Part shown: in pieces, positions 10,711 to 20,070 of the stretch
Numbering within the stretch: position 1 is the stretch's first letter
How the letters are laid out: every line of letters starts with the position of its first letter
NCBI GenBank assembly: GCA_022606425.2
Contig: JAHDVF020000240.1
Location: forward strand, 1,674,001-1,738,000
Origin: Lepidostoma basale
Taxonomy: Eukaryota > Arthropoda > Insecta > Trichoptera > Lepidostomatidae
Direction: 5' to 3'
Length of the DNA stretch: 64,000 bases
Made by a program: the position numbers and the translations under genes
The notes under the pieces: generated by a model
Database searches by the model: none
What the model was told of the DNA's origin: nothing
Seen by the model: the letters and a program-made list of their open reading frames with translations, nothing else

Positions 10711-10855
10711 ATATAAAAATAAACGTTTGTCTAGCTTGTTTGTTTGTCTGTGATTTTCTCAAAAAATACTAAACCGATTTCGCTGAAAATATCAAAGTTT
10801 GTTCTTATTAGTCTCTGAAAGGTTTTGAAAGTAGTTTGAATGAAATCCAATATTA
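10711..10855 (+). mobile_element. Possible Helitron-like terminal fragment
   Basis: The block CTTGTTTGTTTGTCTGTGA followed by AAAAATACTAAACCGATTTCG, and then GTCTCTGAAAGGTTTT, resembles the conserved 5' regions of insect Helitron-type elements (family knowledge, recalled in general form only). No CTRR end or hairpin was identified. Low confidence. Confidence 0.3.
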
Positions 10856-11604
10856 AAAACTATTGTAATTACGTTTTAAGATTAGTCTGTAAAAAAAACA
10901 AACCTTAGTTGTATTGAGATTAGCCCATAGATATACCACTCTGGTTATATAATATATAAACACACAATTACAACAACTTCGCATGGTTATATTGTAAACA
11001 AGAGTATGTTTAAATAAAGCAATTGTATTTCGGTACAATAAATGTAAAATACAATCTGCTTCATTAACTTCGTGTTTTAAATATCCACCATTAAAATGGG
11101 GACCGTCACAGAACAGCCGGCCGTGTGACCGCGGGTTAATCATGACCCTGGACTGATGGCGGGGGTGTAGGCGGGGGTGGGGGTGGGGACCAAATAGCCA
11201 CGTAATTAGCTAATGGTTTCCATGGATTGGGAACCATAGGTTTTATCTTTTTCATGCATAAGGTATGTTTGTCCAAGATTCGCAACAATTTTATTATTAT
11301 AGTAATAACCTTGGAATTGAATTAAGAATGCTCTTATTTATTCCACTTTTATTTATTGAACATTTTAAACTAACTAACCGAACAAACAAAGGTTATGACG
11401 CAACCCTCTTTGAGGTACATTAAAAAAAATAACATAAACCATTGTTGAAATTTGTGCTTCGAAGAAGTTGTGTCATAATCGAAATACGTCTGCGAAAAGT
11501 CAAATAAAGTGTTGTGAACATACGAAATAATAGTGTTCATTCAAATCTGAATCCACAACAATAAATCAAGATGAATATAGAGGTAATTCTCAGAACTATC
11601 AAAT
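10856..11604. other. Interval without recognised gene; GC-richer patch
   Basis: 11090-11220 is GC-richer and contains a G-rich run (GGCGGGGGTGGGGGTGGGGA). A 96-codon minus-strand frame covers part of the interval but has no recognisable domain. Confidence 0.35.
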
Positions 11605-11900
11605 TAATGATCACACCGTTTTTCCCGGAGGGGTAGGCAGAGAGGATGTACCACCACACTCTTATATCCTGACATAACTCTCTCGCATCTTCTACATTCA
11701 CACATCGTGACATGCACACTCGTCAATTGTTCCCACTTCAAAGATGGCCGCCTTTCAGTAATTCATTGATTTAATCATGCTATATTTTCCTTGACTTTCC
11801 TCGACTTCTTTTTCCATTCACACTACTATAAGTATGTATATTTTTAACCATTCTTCCTTCATCCCTTCATTCCATATGTCCAAACCATATACGAGTAGAC
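11605..11900 (-). mobile_element. Family alpha 3' fragment, minus strand
   Basis: Reversed coding shows GMKEEWLKI-like, KKKSRKVKENIA-like, MTRCVNVEDARELCQDI and SILSAYPSGKN-like blocks. The GTTA tail is degenerate. The region between the RPRKTW-like and MTR blocks is diverged. Confidence 0.75.
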
Positions 11901-11903
11901 CTC

Positions 11904-11938
11904 CATCCTCAGGTGTTATATATTTACACCTGAGGATG
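11904..11938. repeat. Short perfect hairpin
   Basis: CATCCTCAGGTGT and ACACCTGAGGATG are 13-bp perfect inverted repeats around a 9-base AT loop. It may be a remnant of a foldback arm; no hammerhead core is present. Confidence 0.6.
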
Positions 11939-12162
11939 TAGGCCATCTTCATTACATGTTGTGTTTTCGCAATTTTTATTTTATAAAAATATTAAATAAA
12001 TAAAAGTGAAATAAAAAACAATGTTGTTAATTCAATTCCAAGGTAATAACAACGAAATTCAACAGTGTTAACGCCTCAGCCTTCAATAAAGTCTTATTAT
12101 AGTCTGTTTATGTATAAACTTTATGCTTATTATTATTATATAACGACGACAGTGTAAATATA
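11939..12162. other. AT-rich interval
   Basis: Nothing recognised. Confidence 0.4.
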
Positions 12163-12233
12163 TAACGACCTTTGTGGCCGAGTGGTAAGTGAATTGACTG
12201 CCACCCCGAAGGTTCCAGGTTCGATTCCCGGCT
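12163..12233 (+). mobile_element. SINE head fragment (A and B boxes only)
   Basis: It contains TTTGTGGCCGAGTGGTAAGT and GGTTCGATTCCCGGC, then breaks off. Only the tRNA-related head is present, so this copy is 3'-truncated. It is head sequence of the SINE family, not a tRNA gene, because no acceptor stem can be closed. Confidence 0.75.
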
Positions 12234-12489
12234 AACATATAGCTAACAGAAATCGAATGTATACAATATATTAAGGGAATATTTATGTATGTCATTCCCA
12301 TAGAACATAATAAAATGACAAGATTACGGATATTTTCACAAAATTTTACTTTACTGAAATATAATGCCAGTACTATTTTTTTAAAATATATTACAAGTGT
12401 TATTTACATTGAAAAACTAATCATACATTATTCGAATATTATTAATTTTCGATGTACAAATTAAACAATAAAATGATATTAATTAAATA

Positions 12490-12770
12490 GTCCATTGTTT
12501 TGGCCGAAACACTATGATACTTCAAAATTATTACTGTTAAAATTTAAAACACTTTTATAATATCACAATTTATTTTTATTCACTGAGAGTGTCGCGACAG
12601 CTGTTTCGCCAACCGATGTTTGCATCATCAGGTGTTACAATAAACTCCATGTCCATGGTTTATTGTAACACCTGATGATGCCAACATCGGTTGGCGAAAC
12701 AGCTGTCGCGACACTCTCAGTGAAAAAAAAGAAATTGTGATATTATAACAGTGTTTTAAATTTTATCAGG
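12490..12770. repeat. Foldback element HH-A, best inverted pair (copy 2)
   Basis: The two halves are almost perfect inverted copies. Plus-strand core 12672-12707: CTGATGA, extra T, GCCAAC, loop ATCG, GTTGGC (6-bp perfect stem II), GAAAC, then ACAGCTGT followed by C. Minus-strand core 12603-12631: the same with one stem II mismatch. Outer sequence GTCGCGACACTCTCAGTGA is also mirrored. The left flank carries TTTTGGCCGAAACACTATGA. The catalytic core residues match the hammerhead consensus, but the sequences that should form stem I (GTAACAC upstream, GCGACAC downstream) pair poorly. Confidence 0.75.
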
Positions 12771-12837
12771 AAAATATGTCAATTATGTTTTAGTGCGAAT
12801 ATATTAAGATATAAAAAGTACTTATTATTTTTTGAAC

Positions 12838-13035
12838 AATGATGTCTTTCTTTCTTCTTTCTTTGCTAGCCTTCTTCCCTGTATTGCTGGATATAGGCCT
12901 CTTCCAATTTCGTCCACTCGTCTCTATCCTGCCCCCTTTGTTTCCAAGATTTTCCAACCCTTTTGACAATATCATCGGTGGCCTTCCGACACTTCGCCTA
13001 TTTGCCCATGGTCTCCAACTGGTCTCCAACTGAGT
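12838..13035 (-). mobile_element. Non-LTR retrotransposon C-terminal remnant, minus strand
   Basis: The minus strand carries a GRPTDDIVKRVGKSW-like block and then DEWTKLEEAYIQQYREEG, stop, and an AAAGAAGAAAG tail. This is the typical end of a LINE ORF2 (a DDIVKVAG...W...EEAY pattern). Two frameshifts are needed to read it through. Confidence 0.75.
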
Positions 13036-13071
13036 ACAACTCCAACAATGATGCACAACTTCATATTAAAT

Positions 13072-13186
13072 CTTCTTCTTCAAGTGCCGTGTCGGGTCCC
13101 CCCAACGTTGGCGATCATCTCGGCGAACCTGTCTTTGTCCTGCGCCGCTCGGAACAGCTCCTCCACACTTCGGATGCCGGTCCATT
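13072..13186 (-). mobile_element. Family beta 3' terminal fragment, minus strand
   Basis: Reversed, it encodes TGIRSVEELFRAAQDKDRF, an EMIANVGGT-like end and then a GAAGAAGAAG-type tail at 13071-13080. Only about 115 bases remain. Confidence 0.85.
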
Positions 13187-13197
13187 AAATAATTAAT

Positions 13198-13324
13198 ATA
13201 AATGAAAACGTCTATCTTCTGGGAGTTTTATTAAGAATTTTGATAATTCCTTAGAAGGGTGAAACATGTCGATCCATAAAAAACTTAAGAAAACTCCTAG
13301 AAGACAGACGTTTTCATTTATATA
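13198..13324. repeat. Foldback element HH-B (copy 2)
   Basis: Arms AATGAAAACGTCTATCTTCT and AGACAGACGTTTTCATT are inverted. The plus-strand core is TTTTGATAATTCCTTAGAAG, GGTGAAACATGTCGATCC. The hammerhead catalytic CTGANGA is not intact (TTGATAA), so this is a relative, not a candidate ribozyme. Confidence 0.7.
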
Positions 13325-13707
13325 ATTTATATAAATATTATGTTACATATCACTTCTGATTGTCAGCATGTTATCAAAGGTTGCTATGTTGAGATTACTC
13401 TCCACGCTGGACTATAATGTGTTACAGCTATACGTAACGGCAGTAGATTGAACTCGCGAAGCGGCGGGAAGGATTTGCTTAATGGACAATCAAAATGTTT
13501 ATTAACTGTGCTTATAAATTAAAAATCAACCGCCCCTGCAAATCAGCTGGGAAATGGTTGAAACTCAATTGTATTTTACAGGATAATTATTATTGTAATT
13601 TACGTTTACAAGGACTCCTGTGACGTTTGTGGGGAGTTTCATTACGTACTCGAACACCTGCCTCCATATCGGGAGTGTGATGGTAAAATGACGTATATCT
13701 CATAATT
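13325..13707. other. Interval without recognised gene
   Basis: Non-repetitive DNA with a less AT-rich part at 13430-13680. No frame I can name. Confidence 0.35.
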
Positions 13708-13967
13708 TAATGTTTAAAAAAAACTTTGTTATGAATATCAAAATTGGATATGTAATAATTAGTCGCGACAGCTGTTTCGCTGACCGATGAATGCATCGTC
13801 AGATCTTACAATCAGTTGATTGTAAGATATGACGATGCTCACATCGGTTACCGAAGCAGCTGTCGCGACTTATTATTTTCAATTTTCATATTTTAAAAAA
13901 AGTTTTTTTTTATCTAAACATTAAAAATGTTGAAATATCAAAATGTTTCCGCCAAAACAATGGATTA
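13708..13967. repeat. Foldback element HH-A (copy 3)
   Basis: An inverted pair with outer GTCGCGACAGCTGT arms. The minus-strand core (13774-13802) reads CTGACGA, T, a stem II with GAAAC, then ACAGCTGTC; CTGACGA fits CUGANGA. The plus-strand core has ATGACGA and GAAGC and is broken. The right flank carries CCGCCAAAACAATGGAT, the family flank. Confidence 0.7.
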
Positions 13968-14210
13968 TCTATGTATATCTCATACTTTGCATTTTTGAAG
14001 ATTGTTCCACTCAACTCACAAAACAGTGCTCAATCTTTGATTTAGCAAAATGATTACTTACAAGTATGCCAAGTAACGTCATTTGAAAATTTTATAATTA
14101 TTGATATACCTTAATGAGGATTTTTTTGATTTAATGAAAACCATATTTTTTCTACTTTTGAGTATATATTTTTCTCTTATATTTTTGAATTTAAGAATTA
14201 TTGATATATG

Positions 14211-14372
14211 AACGACCTTCGTGGCAGGGTAGTAAGAGCTCTGACTGCCATACTGAAAATCCCGGGTTCGATTCCTGGCGATCGCAGTGTGATTGTCACA
14301 TATCTTTGGTCTAGTGTAGAATAATTTACGTGATCCTAAAATAGCGATAGTTGCGCTCTCTATCACATGTTT
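14211..14372 (+). mobile_element. SINE copy (plus strand)
   Basis: It has a diverged A box (TCGTGGCAGGGTAGTAAG), an intact B box (GGTTCGATTCC), GCAGTGTGATTGTCACA, TCTTTGGTCTAGTGTAGAAT and the CACATG block. The (AAT)n tail is lost. Confidence 0.8.
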
Positions 14373-14751
14373 AAGAAAGGTGCCTTCACGCGTGGTTACA
14401 AAAACTATAACACTCGGTGTCCCTTGAAACAACATAATGTCGTCCAACCCTTCCATCACAATACCAAAAGAAATAAGAGAGATAAGACCCATTTTATGGC
14501 CATCGTTACGATATTTAGACTAGTTTGCTATTGACACGCTGGAGAGAGATTCATGCCGCGAAAGACTTAACAAATGCACTTAAGCAACAATTTTGTAGCA
14601 ATTAATTATTAACATTTTTATACCGAGGAAGAACATCGGCAGTTCGACACATATTTGTGGAAAGTGTACTAAATACTTTTTTTTCTAATATGAATCCACA
14701 ACACACAGTGATAGGGAATATATTTGAAATAATAAAAACAATATTAAATTT
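14373..14751. other. Interval without recognised gene
   Basis: Nothing recognised. A 137-codon minus-strand frame from 14492 crosses the SINE and has no domain. Confidence 0.35.
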
Positions 14752-14860
14752 AAACTGTTAAATTAAATAACTTTGTTTTTGTATTACAATTGTATTTTAT
14801 ATTACGCGACAGCTGTTCCATCAACCTATGTTGACATCTCAGGTGTTACAATAATATATC
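14752..14860 (-). repeat. Single HH-A arm (minus strand)
   Basis: It has the arm AACTGTTAAATTAAATAACT, a reversed GCGACAGCTGTTCC core and the reversed ACCTGAGATG. The CTGATGA equivalent is CTGAGAT, so the core is broken. It is not paired with a second arm. Confidence 0.65.
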
Positions 14861-15047
14861 AAATGTCAAATTTTCGTGATTTTTCGAATCTTTATGTGTA
14901 TTTGTTCCTATGTTAATTTGAATAATTTCTTTGATATAATTTTGAAGTTCTTGCTGAAATTGAGTTAGGTACCTTAAACCTTTTCATTAAAAGAACGGTT
15001 AGTTACTGTTTACAGGAGAAAAAATTAAAGGTGGAAAATGTAAAAAT

Positions 15048-15140
15048 AGTATTATTATTATTATTATTATTTTATTAGTCCATTCTTTCTGCCTACCCCT
15101 TCAGGGAGACGGGGTGATGGTTAGTTAGTTTTATTTATTT
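15048..15140 (+). mobile_element. (ATT)n tract and very short family alpha tail
   Basis: An (ATT)n microsatellite at 15048-15072 is followed at once by about 60 bases of the alpha 3' end (TCCATTCTTTCTGCCTACCC, then GGGGTGATGGTTAGTTAG). This is one of the shortest alpha copies. Confidence 0.75.
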
Positions 15141-15246
15141 GTTTATTTTTAAATAAAAAGACTAACATCAAGGATTCATATCATTGATATTAGAATTTAT
15201 TTTACAATATTCAATGTGAGCAGAAAATAGCTCATTATTATGAAGA

Positions 15247-15325
15247 AGGAACCTGGTCGTGTCCAGGCTTGAACCCATGCCCCCTGGATCAGGAGCCAAG
15301 CTTTCTATCCCCTAGACCACCACCC
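15247..15325 (-). mobile_element. tRNA-like sequence, probable second SINE head or tRNA pseudogene
   Basis: On the minus strand: GGTGGTCTAGGGGATAGAAAG (A-box-like), then GGGTTCAAGCC (B-box-like) about 30 bases on. An anticodon-like stem CTTGG/CCAGG can form, but with an 8-base loop, and the T arm pairs poorly, so this is not an intact tRNA gene. It has no sequence similarity to the common SINE here. Its right edge abuts GTTAGTTAG. Confidence 0.5.
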
Positions 15326-15894
15326 GGTTAGTTAGATTCAAGAAAATACAAACACAAAAAAAACGAAAGTTTTAATAAAATATTGTTTGTACCTTGAAAC
15401 GTAAAGAGTTCTCAACCTCTTTTCACCTTTTTCATTCCATAATGGCGCATATTTCAGCTTAAAAAGGCGGCGCAGAATCCGCACCTCAGATTAGCTCCGC
15501 CATATATCGGCGTTAGGCCTGCCGGTGTTCCGTCTATAATTCAATTTTCATTATAATTGGCTCGCCACCTGAGAAGACGGCGTGAGGCGGCGGTTATTAG
15601 GCGAGCCCAACGGAGGCGCCTATAAACCTGTAACGAGAAAGGCAATCTTCTTGGTACGGCATTCTTCCACTTCTCACCTCTTTCTACTAGTACCTTCTAT
15701 TACTTTCAGCGTTCCGCCTAGCCGTTTTGATTGCTTCAATGCATTGATCGAGATTGGACGATTCAGAGTAATAAAGAACTAAGGCCATTTTAATTTATTT
15801 TTTAAAAACGAAACATAGAACTGGCAAAAGTCAAATAAATGCAGTAGAAATGAGATTTCATTTCATCAATGAGATAATTCCAGATCGTTTGCAA
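15326..15894. other. Non-repetitive island plus alpha scrap
   Basis: 15440-15780 is less AT-rich with a 66-codon plus-strand frame of unknown nature. 15812-15855 contains AGAACTGGCAAAAG and AATAAATGCAGTAGAAATGA, a scrap of family alpha coding sequence. Confidence 0.4.
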
Positions 15895-16345
15895 TTACAT
15901 TATAAGAATTTTAAAGAGAAGCATGAAAAAATAAACTAAAGAATTAGAAAGAATCATATCATTGATATTGCATGTATTGACCTCCGAGGCGACCCGATTA
16001 AGCAATAAGATTGCCCTACCCACAGGCATAACCATTGGCAGGTTGGTTCTGCAGCGCGGCAAATAAAACAATCTGTGCTGTCTTTGAAGAAGGTAATTAT
16101 CAGGGACAAATAGACCTACATCACTCAGGACATCCGAGTTTTGTATACGGCCGCCAATCAGCTGAAAGAAGTGAACTCCCAAGTGGATATTCCTCCTTCT
16201 CTCCAATGACGGGTAGCTTAGCATACCTAGCAAGAATTCAGTCGGAAAGAGCCACGGGTAATAACCGCGCTCCCTGAGGTAAAGAAAGCGTGGATTTTTT
16301 TTCTGCACTCGCTCCACCATCAGAGAATATCGGATCCCAGGCGGT
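15895..16345 (-). mobile_element. Jockey-like non-LTR retrotransposon C-terminus
   Basis: A minus-strand open frame (16320 to 15895, 141 codons) encodes a protein ending characteristic of jockey-superfamily polyproteins after the RT domain: GYYPWLFPTEFLLGMLSY, a SLERRR block, LGVHFFQLIGGRIQNSDVL, LFVPDNYLLQRQHRLF, then RTNLPMVMPVGRAILLLN. The frame runs uninterrupted for that whole stretch, so this is younger or better preserved than most alpha copies. The RT catalytic region is not present. The same family recurs as shorter pieces at 25.1-25.4 kb and 51.67-51.77 kb. Confidence 0.75.
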
Positions 16346-16549
16346 GACCAAATAATTGAACTATATTCCAGCTATAATCTTAGATGAATATGTGGAAAAA
16401 CTGTACACTGTGTTGAATGAAAATACCTATAAAAATGAATAAGAAGTGAAGTACTCGTATACTATTTTTGTTATGTTATTATGTTATACTATTGTTAATA
16501 ACTGTTTGTGGATTTAGTTATTTTAGTAAAATACAATTTATTGGAAGCT
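16346..16549. other. AT-rich spacer
   Basis: Nothing recognised. Confidence 0.4.
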
Positions 16550-16971
16550 AAGTATGGAACTGGCAAAAGAAGGATGAATGTAGAATAAATGCAGTAGAAA
16601 TGAGATCTTCAAGACGATTGTGTAGAAAATCTGTGTATGATAGAGTATCGAATGAACTTATAAGAAGTAAATGCAGTGCGAATGAAACAAAATAATGATA
16701 AAATCATTAAGATGTTTTGGACACGTGGAAAGAATACGTGAAGAAAGAATGGTAAAAAAAATTATATATTAACGATGTAAATGTAAGTAGAATAAAGGAA
16801 GACCGAGGAAAACGTGGCATGATCAAATAAATCAAATATTGAATGTGGGAAATGTGAGGAGTCGGAGAAATCGACGTGCGTGCATGACACGATTTTTGAA
16901 TGTTGAGGAAACGAGATAAGCGTGTCAGGAAAGAAATGTGTGGCAGTCTATTCTTTCTTTAGTTAGTTTAC
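16550..16971 (+). mobile_element. Family alpha 3' half, frameshifted
   Basis: It carries WNWQKKDECRINAVEMRS, a RLCRKSVYDRVSN block, the KSLRCFGHVERIREERMVKK block, RPRKTWHDQINQILNVGN, VRSRRNRRACMTRFLNVEET and a truncated end with GTTAG. The end is missing the YPFG region. Multiple frameshifts. Confidence 0.85.
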
Positions 16972-17593
16972 GAACTTTGGCCATTTTCAGATCGTGAAAA
17001 GTGATTATTTAGAGTTCAAGGGGTAAACTATTTCTGTTATTACATATACGTTTCAATTTATAAGTATAAAGATTTTTTTTGTTAAAATAACCAAAAATTT
17101 ACATATTTTAAAACCAACGACAATTTTTATTTGGAAATTTACGTTTTTTCGAACCAAAGTGACTTACCATATATGTTTTTTTATGTACTCGTATTTTAAT
17201 AATTGAAAAATCATAAAATTAGGAGAATCGTGCTACTTCTTGATTTTTTGTAATAATATAAAAACTTAATACATTTTCCTACCATAAATACAGCCGTTTC
17301 ATTCCGGTTATCACGTGGTCATCTGAATCAGCCATTTCTGTGCACCACACGTTCGGGGATATTCCTACAGTCAGTGTTGCCCGTGAAATGGGAAAGAAAT
17401 TGAACAAAAAAGGAAGAATAGAACAGAACATGTTACACAAAATCATCCCTCCCAGAAAGTATGAAGAAAAAATGGTTTACATTAAAGAAAGTTCAAAGCT
17501 AAAATATGAATAATAATTATAACGTTTACTATTATATATAAACTCTTGGACAGTCATTTGAAGACTAACGAAGAAACAATAAATTGTAAACTA
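16972..17593. other. Interval without recognised gene
   Basis: AT-rich with a less AT-rich patch at 17290-17480. No match to the families here. Confidence 0.35.
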
Positions 17594-18107
17594 ATTAACT
17601 AACTAACCATCACTTCGTCTCCCCGAAGGGGTAGGCAGAAATAATAAACCGCCACACTGTTATTTCTGACGCACGTCGATTTCTCGGACTTCTCACGTCC
17701 AACATTCAATATTTGATTTATTTGATCGTGTTATGTTTTCTTCGGTCTTCCTCTATGTATAGTTTCGTTTACATCGTGAACATATATTTTTTTACGATTT
17801 TTTTCTTCATTTATTGTTTACATGTGTCCAAACCATCCTTATGTTCCTTTCATTATTTTGCTCTGCATTTACTTTTTATATTTTAATTCGACTAACTAAC
17901 TAACTAACCATCACGCCGTCTTCCCAAAAGGGTAGGCAGAAAGAATGGACTGTCACACTTTAACCGATGCAGCACTCCATCCTTCTCTTTTCGCCCCGTG
18001 GGAGTCGCGGTGTGATGGGTTGCGGACCTCACTCTATCATATTCAGATCCTCTACACATTTGTCTTAGAGATCTCATTTCTACTGCATTTATTCAACTTT
18101 CACCAAA
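17594..18107 (-). mobile_element. Family alpha copy interrupted by a short composite repeat
   Basis: Reading the minus strand, alpha coding (INAVEMRSLRQMCR, then SEYDRV) runs from 18107 to about 18031, is broken by the composite repeat at 17891-18030, and resumes at 17890 with NIKSKCRAK-like sequence through RPRKT to the (GTTA)n tail at 17594-17605. This shows that the composite inserted into an existing alpha copy. I could not define a clear target duplication. Confidence 0.75.
17891..18030 (-). mobile_element. Short composite repeat with LINE alpha 3' tail
   Basis: On the minus strand it starts GAGGTCCGCAACCCATCACA, continues GGGGCGAAAAGAGAAGGATG and GAGTGCTGCATCGGTTAAAG, and then switches to the last 60-70 bases of family alpha with (GTTA)4. 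Homologous heads are at 24921-24995 and 37080-37145. A unique head plus the 3' end of a LINE is the usual build of a SINE mobilised by that LINE, but I see only a weak B-box-like GGTTCGCAACC, so the polymerase III origin is uncertain. Confidence 0.6.
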
Positions 18108-18186
18108 TTTTGCGCCAATGAATTTTATTTTACTAAAATAATTCATCTCCACAAGTGGTTAATAACAATATTACGAGAATATACTT

Positions 18187-18352
18187 GACAGACTACTTCA
18201 TGGCAGAGAGGCAACGGTTGTGACTTTCACAGCGAAGGTTTCGGGTTCGATTCCTGGTGATGATATTGTGAAATAAATCATGCTGGTTTGGTAGAATTTT
18301 CGTGATGACAAAAATAGTGATAGACCAGCTATCTTTCACATGTCATAATAAT
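18187..18352 (+). mobile_element. SINE copy (plus strand), diverged
   Basis: The A box is degenerate (TCATGGCAGAGAGGCAACGG); the B box GGTTCGATTCC is intact. Blocks CTGGTTTGGTAGAATTTTCG and CACATGTCATAATAATCATT match the family body. The tail is lost. Confidence 0.75.
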
Positions 18353-18889
18353 CATTGGCGGAAAATTGTATGCAGCGTTTGTGTATAAATAACCTATTGC
18401 TTACAAAAATGTGGGAAACTTCTACATTATAGGCCCAAATGGCATCTCTAGAAACAGAAAAATATGGAATATCTCTAGGATGACACATAAAAAAGCTTGA
18501 ATATGTATAAATATTTTTCTAGAGATTTTTGAAAATTATTCACAGACCGCCACTGATACATTACATACACGTTCGTATTATGATTCTACAAGTAGGTACA
18601 TTCAACCCTTTAGCTGAGGTGGGTAGGCACTTGAATCTCCTTCTCCGCCCCTTCTCTTAGGTCCAGTTTTAGTACGAAGAAAAAATAGAATCCATAAAGG
18701 CACATACGGCATATTATGGGCCATCGTCCGGGTAAAGGTTACATATTGTCATACATATAAAGTGGTTCAAATGCCAACCCTTTTTCTATGACTTGTTTAT
18801 GCATTTTTATTTTATTGTTTCTACGAGGATACTACAACTATATTTATTTTCTACCTCATATTAATGAAAACACCCGTTTTCTAGAATCT
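18353..18889. other. Interval without recognised gene
   Basis: Nothing recognised; mixed composition around 18600-18750. Confidence 0.35.
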
Positions 18890-19438
18890 TTAATTTTTAT
18901 TTAATTTATTTTTTAACGAACCCAATTGCGTTATATGGATACATTTTAAGCTCTTACTTTTAATTATGAATTGTTTCAGGTATTTTTTAAATTGAGTTGT
19001 AGTGAGACTCCTTGTGTCTTTTGGTAGTTCATTGTAAAGTTTCAGTCCATTGTTCAATATCCTTGATTGTCCTGTCTTAGTTCGTGCATTCGGTAAGTGA
19101 AATCTGTCACAGTTCCTAGTCCAGTGTCTGTGTATGTCTGAATTTTTAGTTAATTTGTAGCTGCTGTCTGTTGCCTCTTCCATGGTCACTCTGTATACAA
19201 TTTTAAAGGTCTCAAATTTGGACAGGTCTGATAGGTCCATTTGTTTTGTTTGTCTGTATACTTGTATGGTTGGGGTAAGATAGTTAATGTTATAAGCTAA
19301 TTTTATTATTTTATTTTGTTGCTTTTGGAGTCTGGACATGTCCTTTTGGTTTCCTGTCTCCCAGAAGGGAATCATGTATGTCAGTCGGTTTTTAACATAT
19401 GCTTCGTACATCATAAGTGGAAGTGATATATTTTGCAT
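18890..19438 (-). mobile_element. CR1/jockey-like reverse transcriptase C-terminal ORF
   Basis: This is the longest frame in the window (182 codons, minus strand). It shows the post-RT 'thumb' region pattern of CR1/jockey-superfamily LINEs: YEAYVKNRLTYMIPFW, LQKQQNKIIKLAYN, an RxNCDRFHLPNARTKTGQS block, and LKLYNELPKDTRSLTTTQFK near the C-terminus. The catalytic YADD region is not included, so this is a 5'-truncated copy. The absence of stops suggests a fairly recent insertion. Downstream on its strand (below 18890) the sequence is AT-rich with no clear tail. Confidence 0.75.
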
Positions 19439-19540
19439 TAATAGGCCATTGCCAAACGTAATATAGCTACTTCTTTTTATGGTGTCATGTCAGGTCTTCA
19501 CGACGATGTCAATTACTGAATCAAAAAAAAACCAATAATT

Positions 19541-19790
19541 TAACCGTTAAAATTAATAATACTGTTATGATATCACAATTTTGATTATTCACTTGAGTGT
19601 CGCGACAGCTGTTTCGCCAAACCAATGTTTGCATCATCAGATGTTACAAACAACTTGTTGTTTGTGTTTGCTGTTCATAATATCTAACGATGGTTAGCAA
19701 CCATCGGTTGGCGAAACAGCTGTCGCGACACTCAAGTGAATAATAAAATTTGTGATATCATAACAATGTTTTAAATTTTAACAGTTAATA
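19541..19790. repeat. Foldback element HH-A (copy 4)
   Basis: Outer arms GAGTGTCGCGACAGCTGT are mirrored exactly. The minus-strand core 19611-19640 has CTGATGA, T, a stem II with one bulge, GAAAC and ACAGCTGTC. The plus-strand half keeps GGTTGGCGAAACAGCTGTCG but its CTGATGA is replaced by AACGATG. The loop between arms contains TTGTTTGTGTTTGCTGTTC. Confidence 0.7.
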
Positions 19791-19920
19791 GAAGTGTTTC
19801 TTAAAAAAATGTTCTATCAATAATATTTGCAAATCAAACACGTATATGCAACTAATGATTTTAAATTTGTATAAATTCCTTCTATATTCGCCATACTTGG
19901 TGTTGCTATGATGCTTTATT

Positions 19921-20070
19921 TCTCTTTTTCTTTTTTATATACTTTGCATATACAACACTTATATCAAAGAAATAAAATTACATAGACATAGAAGAATGTT
20001 TCTATGTAATTTTATTTTTATAATATAAGTGTTGTATACATAAGTGTATAAAAAAGAAAAAGAGAAATAA
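19921..20070. repeat. Foldback element HH-E arms without a core
   Basis: The family HH-E terminal sequence (CTTTTTCTTTTTTATATACT, then TACAACACTTATA) and its mirror (TATAAGTGTTGTATACAT, then AAAAAAGAAAAAGAG) face each other with only about 50 bases between. A short hairpin AAATTACATAGA/TCTATGTAATTT sits where the hammerhead core would be, so the core has been deleted. Confidence 0.7.

Noticed and set aside
11904..11938. A hammerhead around ACACCTGAGGATG
   Set aside because: It is a perfect simple hairpin with no GAAAC downstream.
14079..14492. A 137-codon minus-strand frame
   Set aside because: It reads through a reversed SINE and AT-rich DNA with no recognisable domain.
16035..16277. An 80-codon plus-strand frame
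   Set aside because: It is antisense to the jockey-like ORF, which has clear family motifs.
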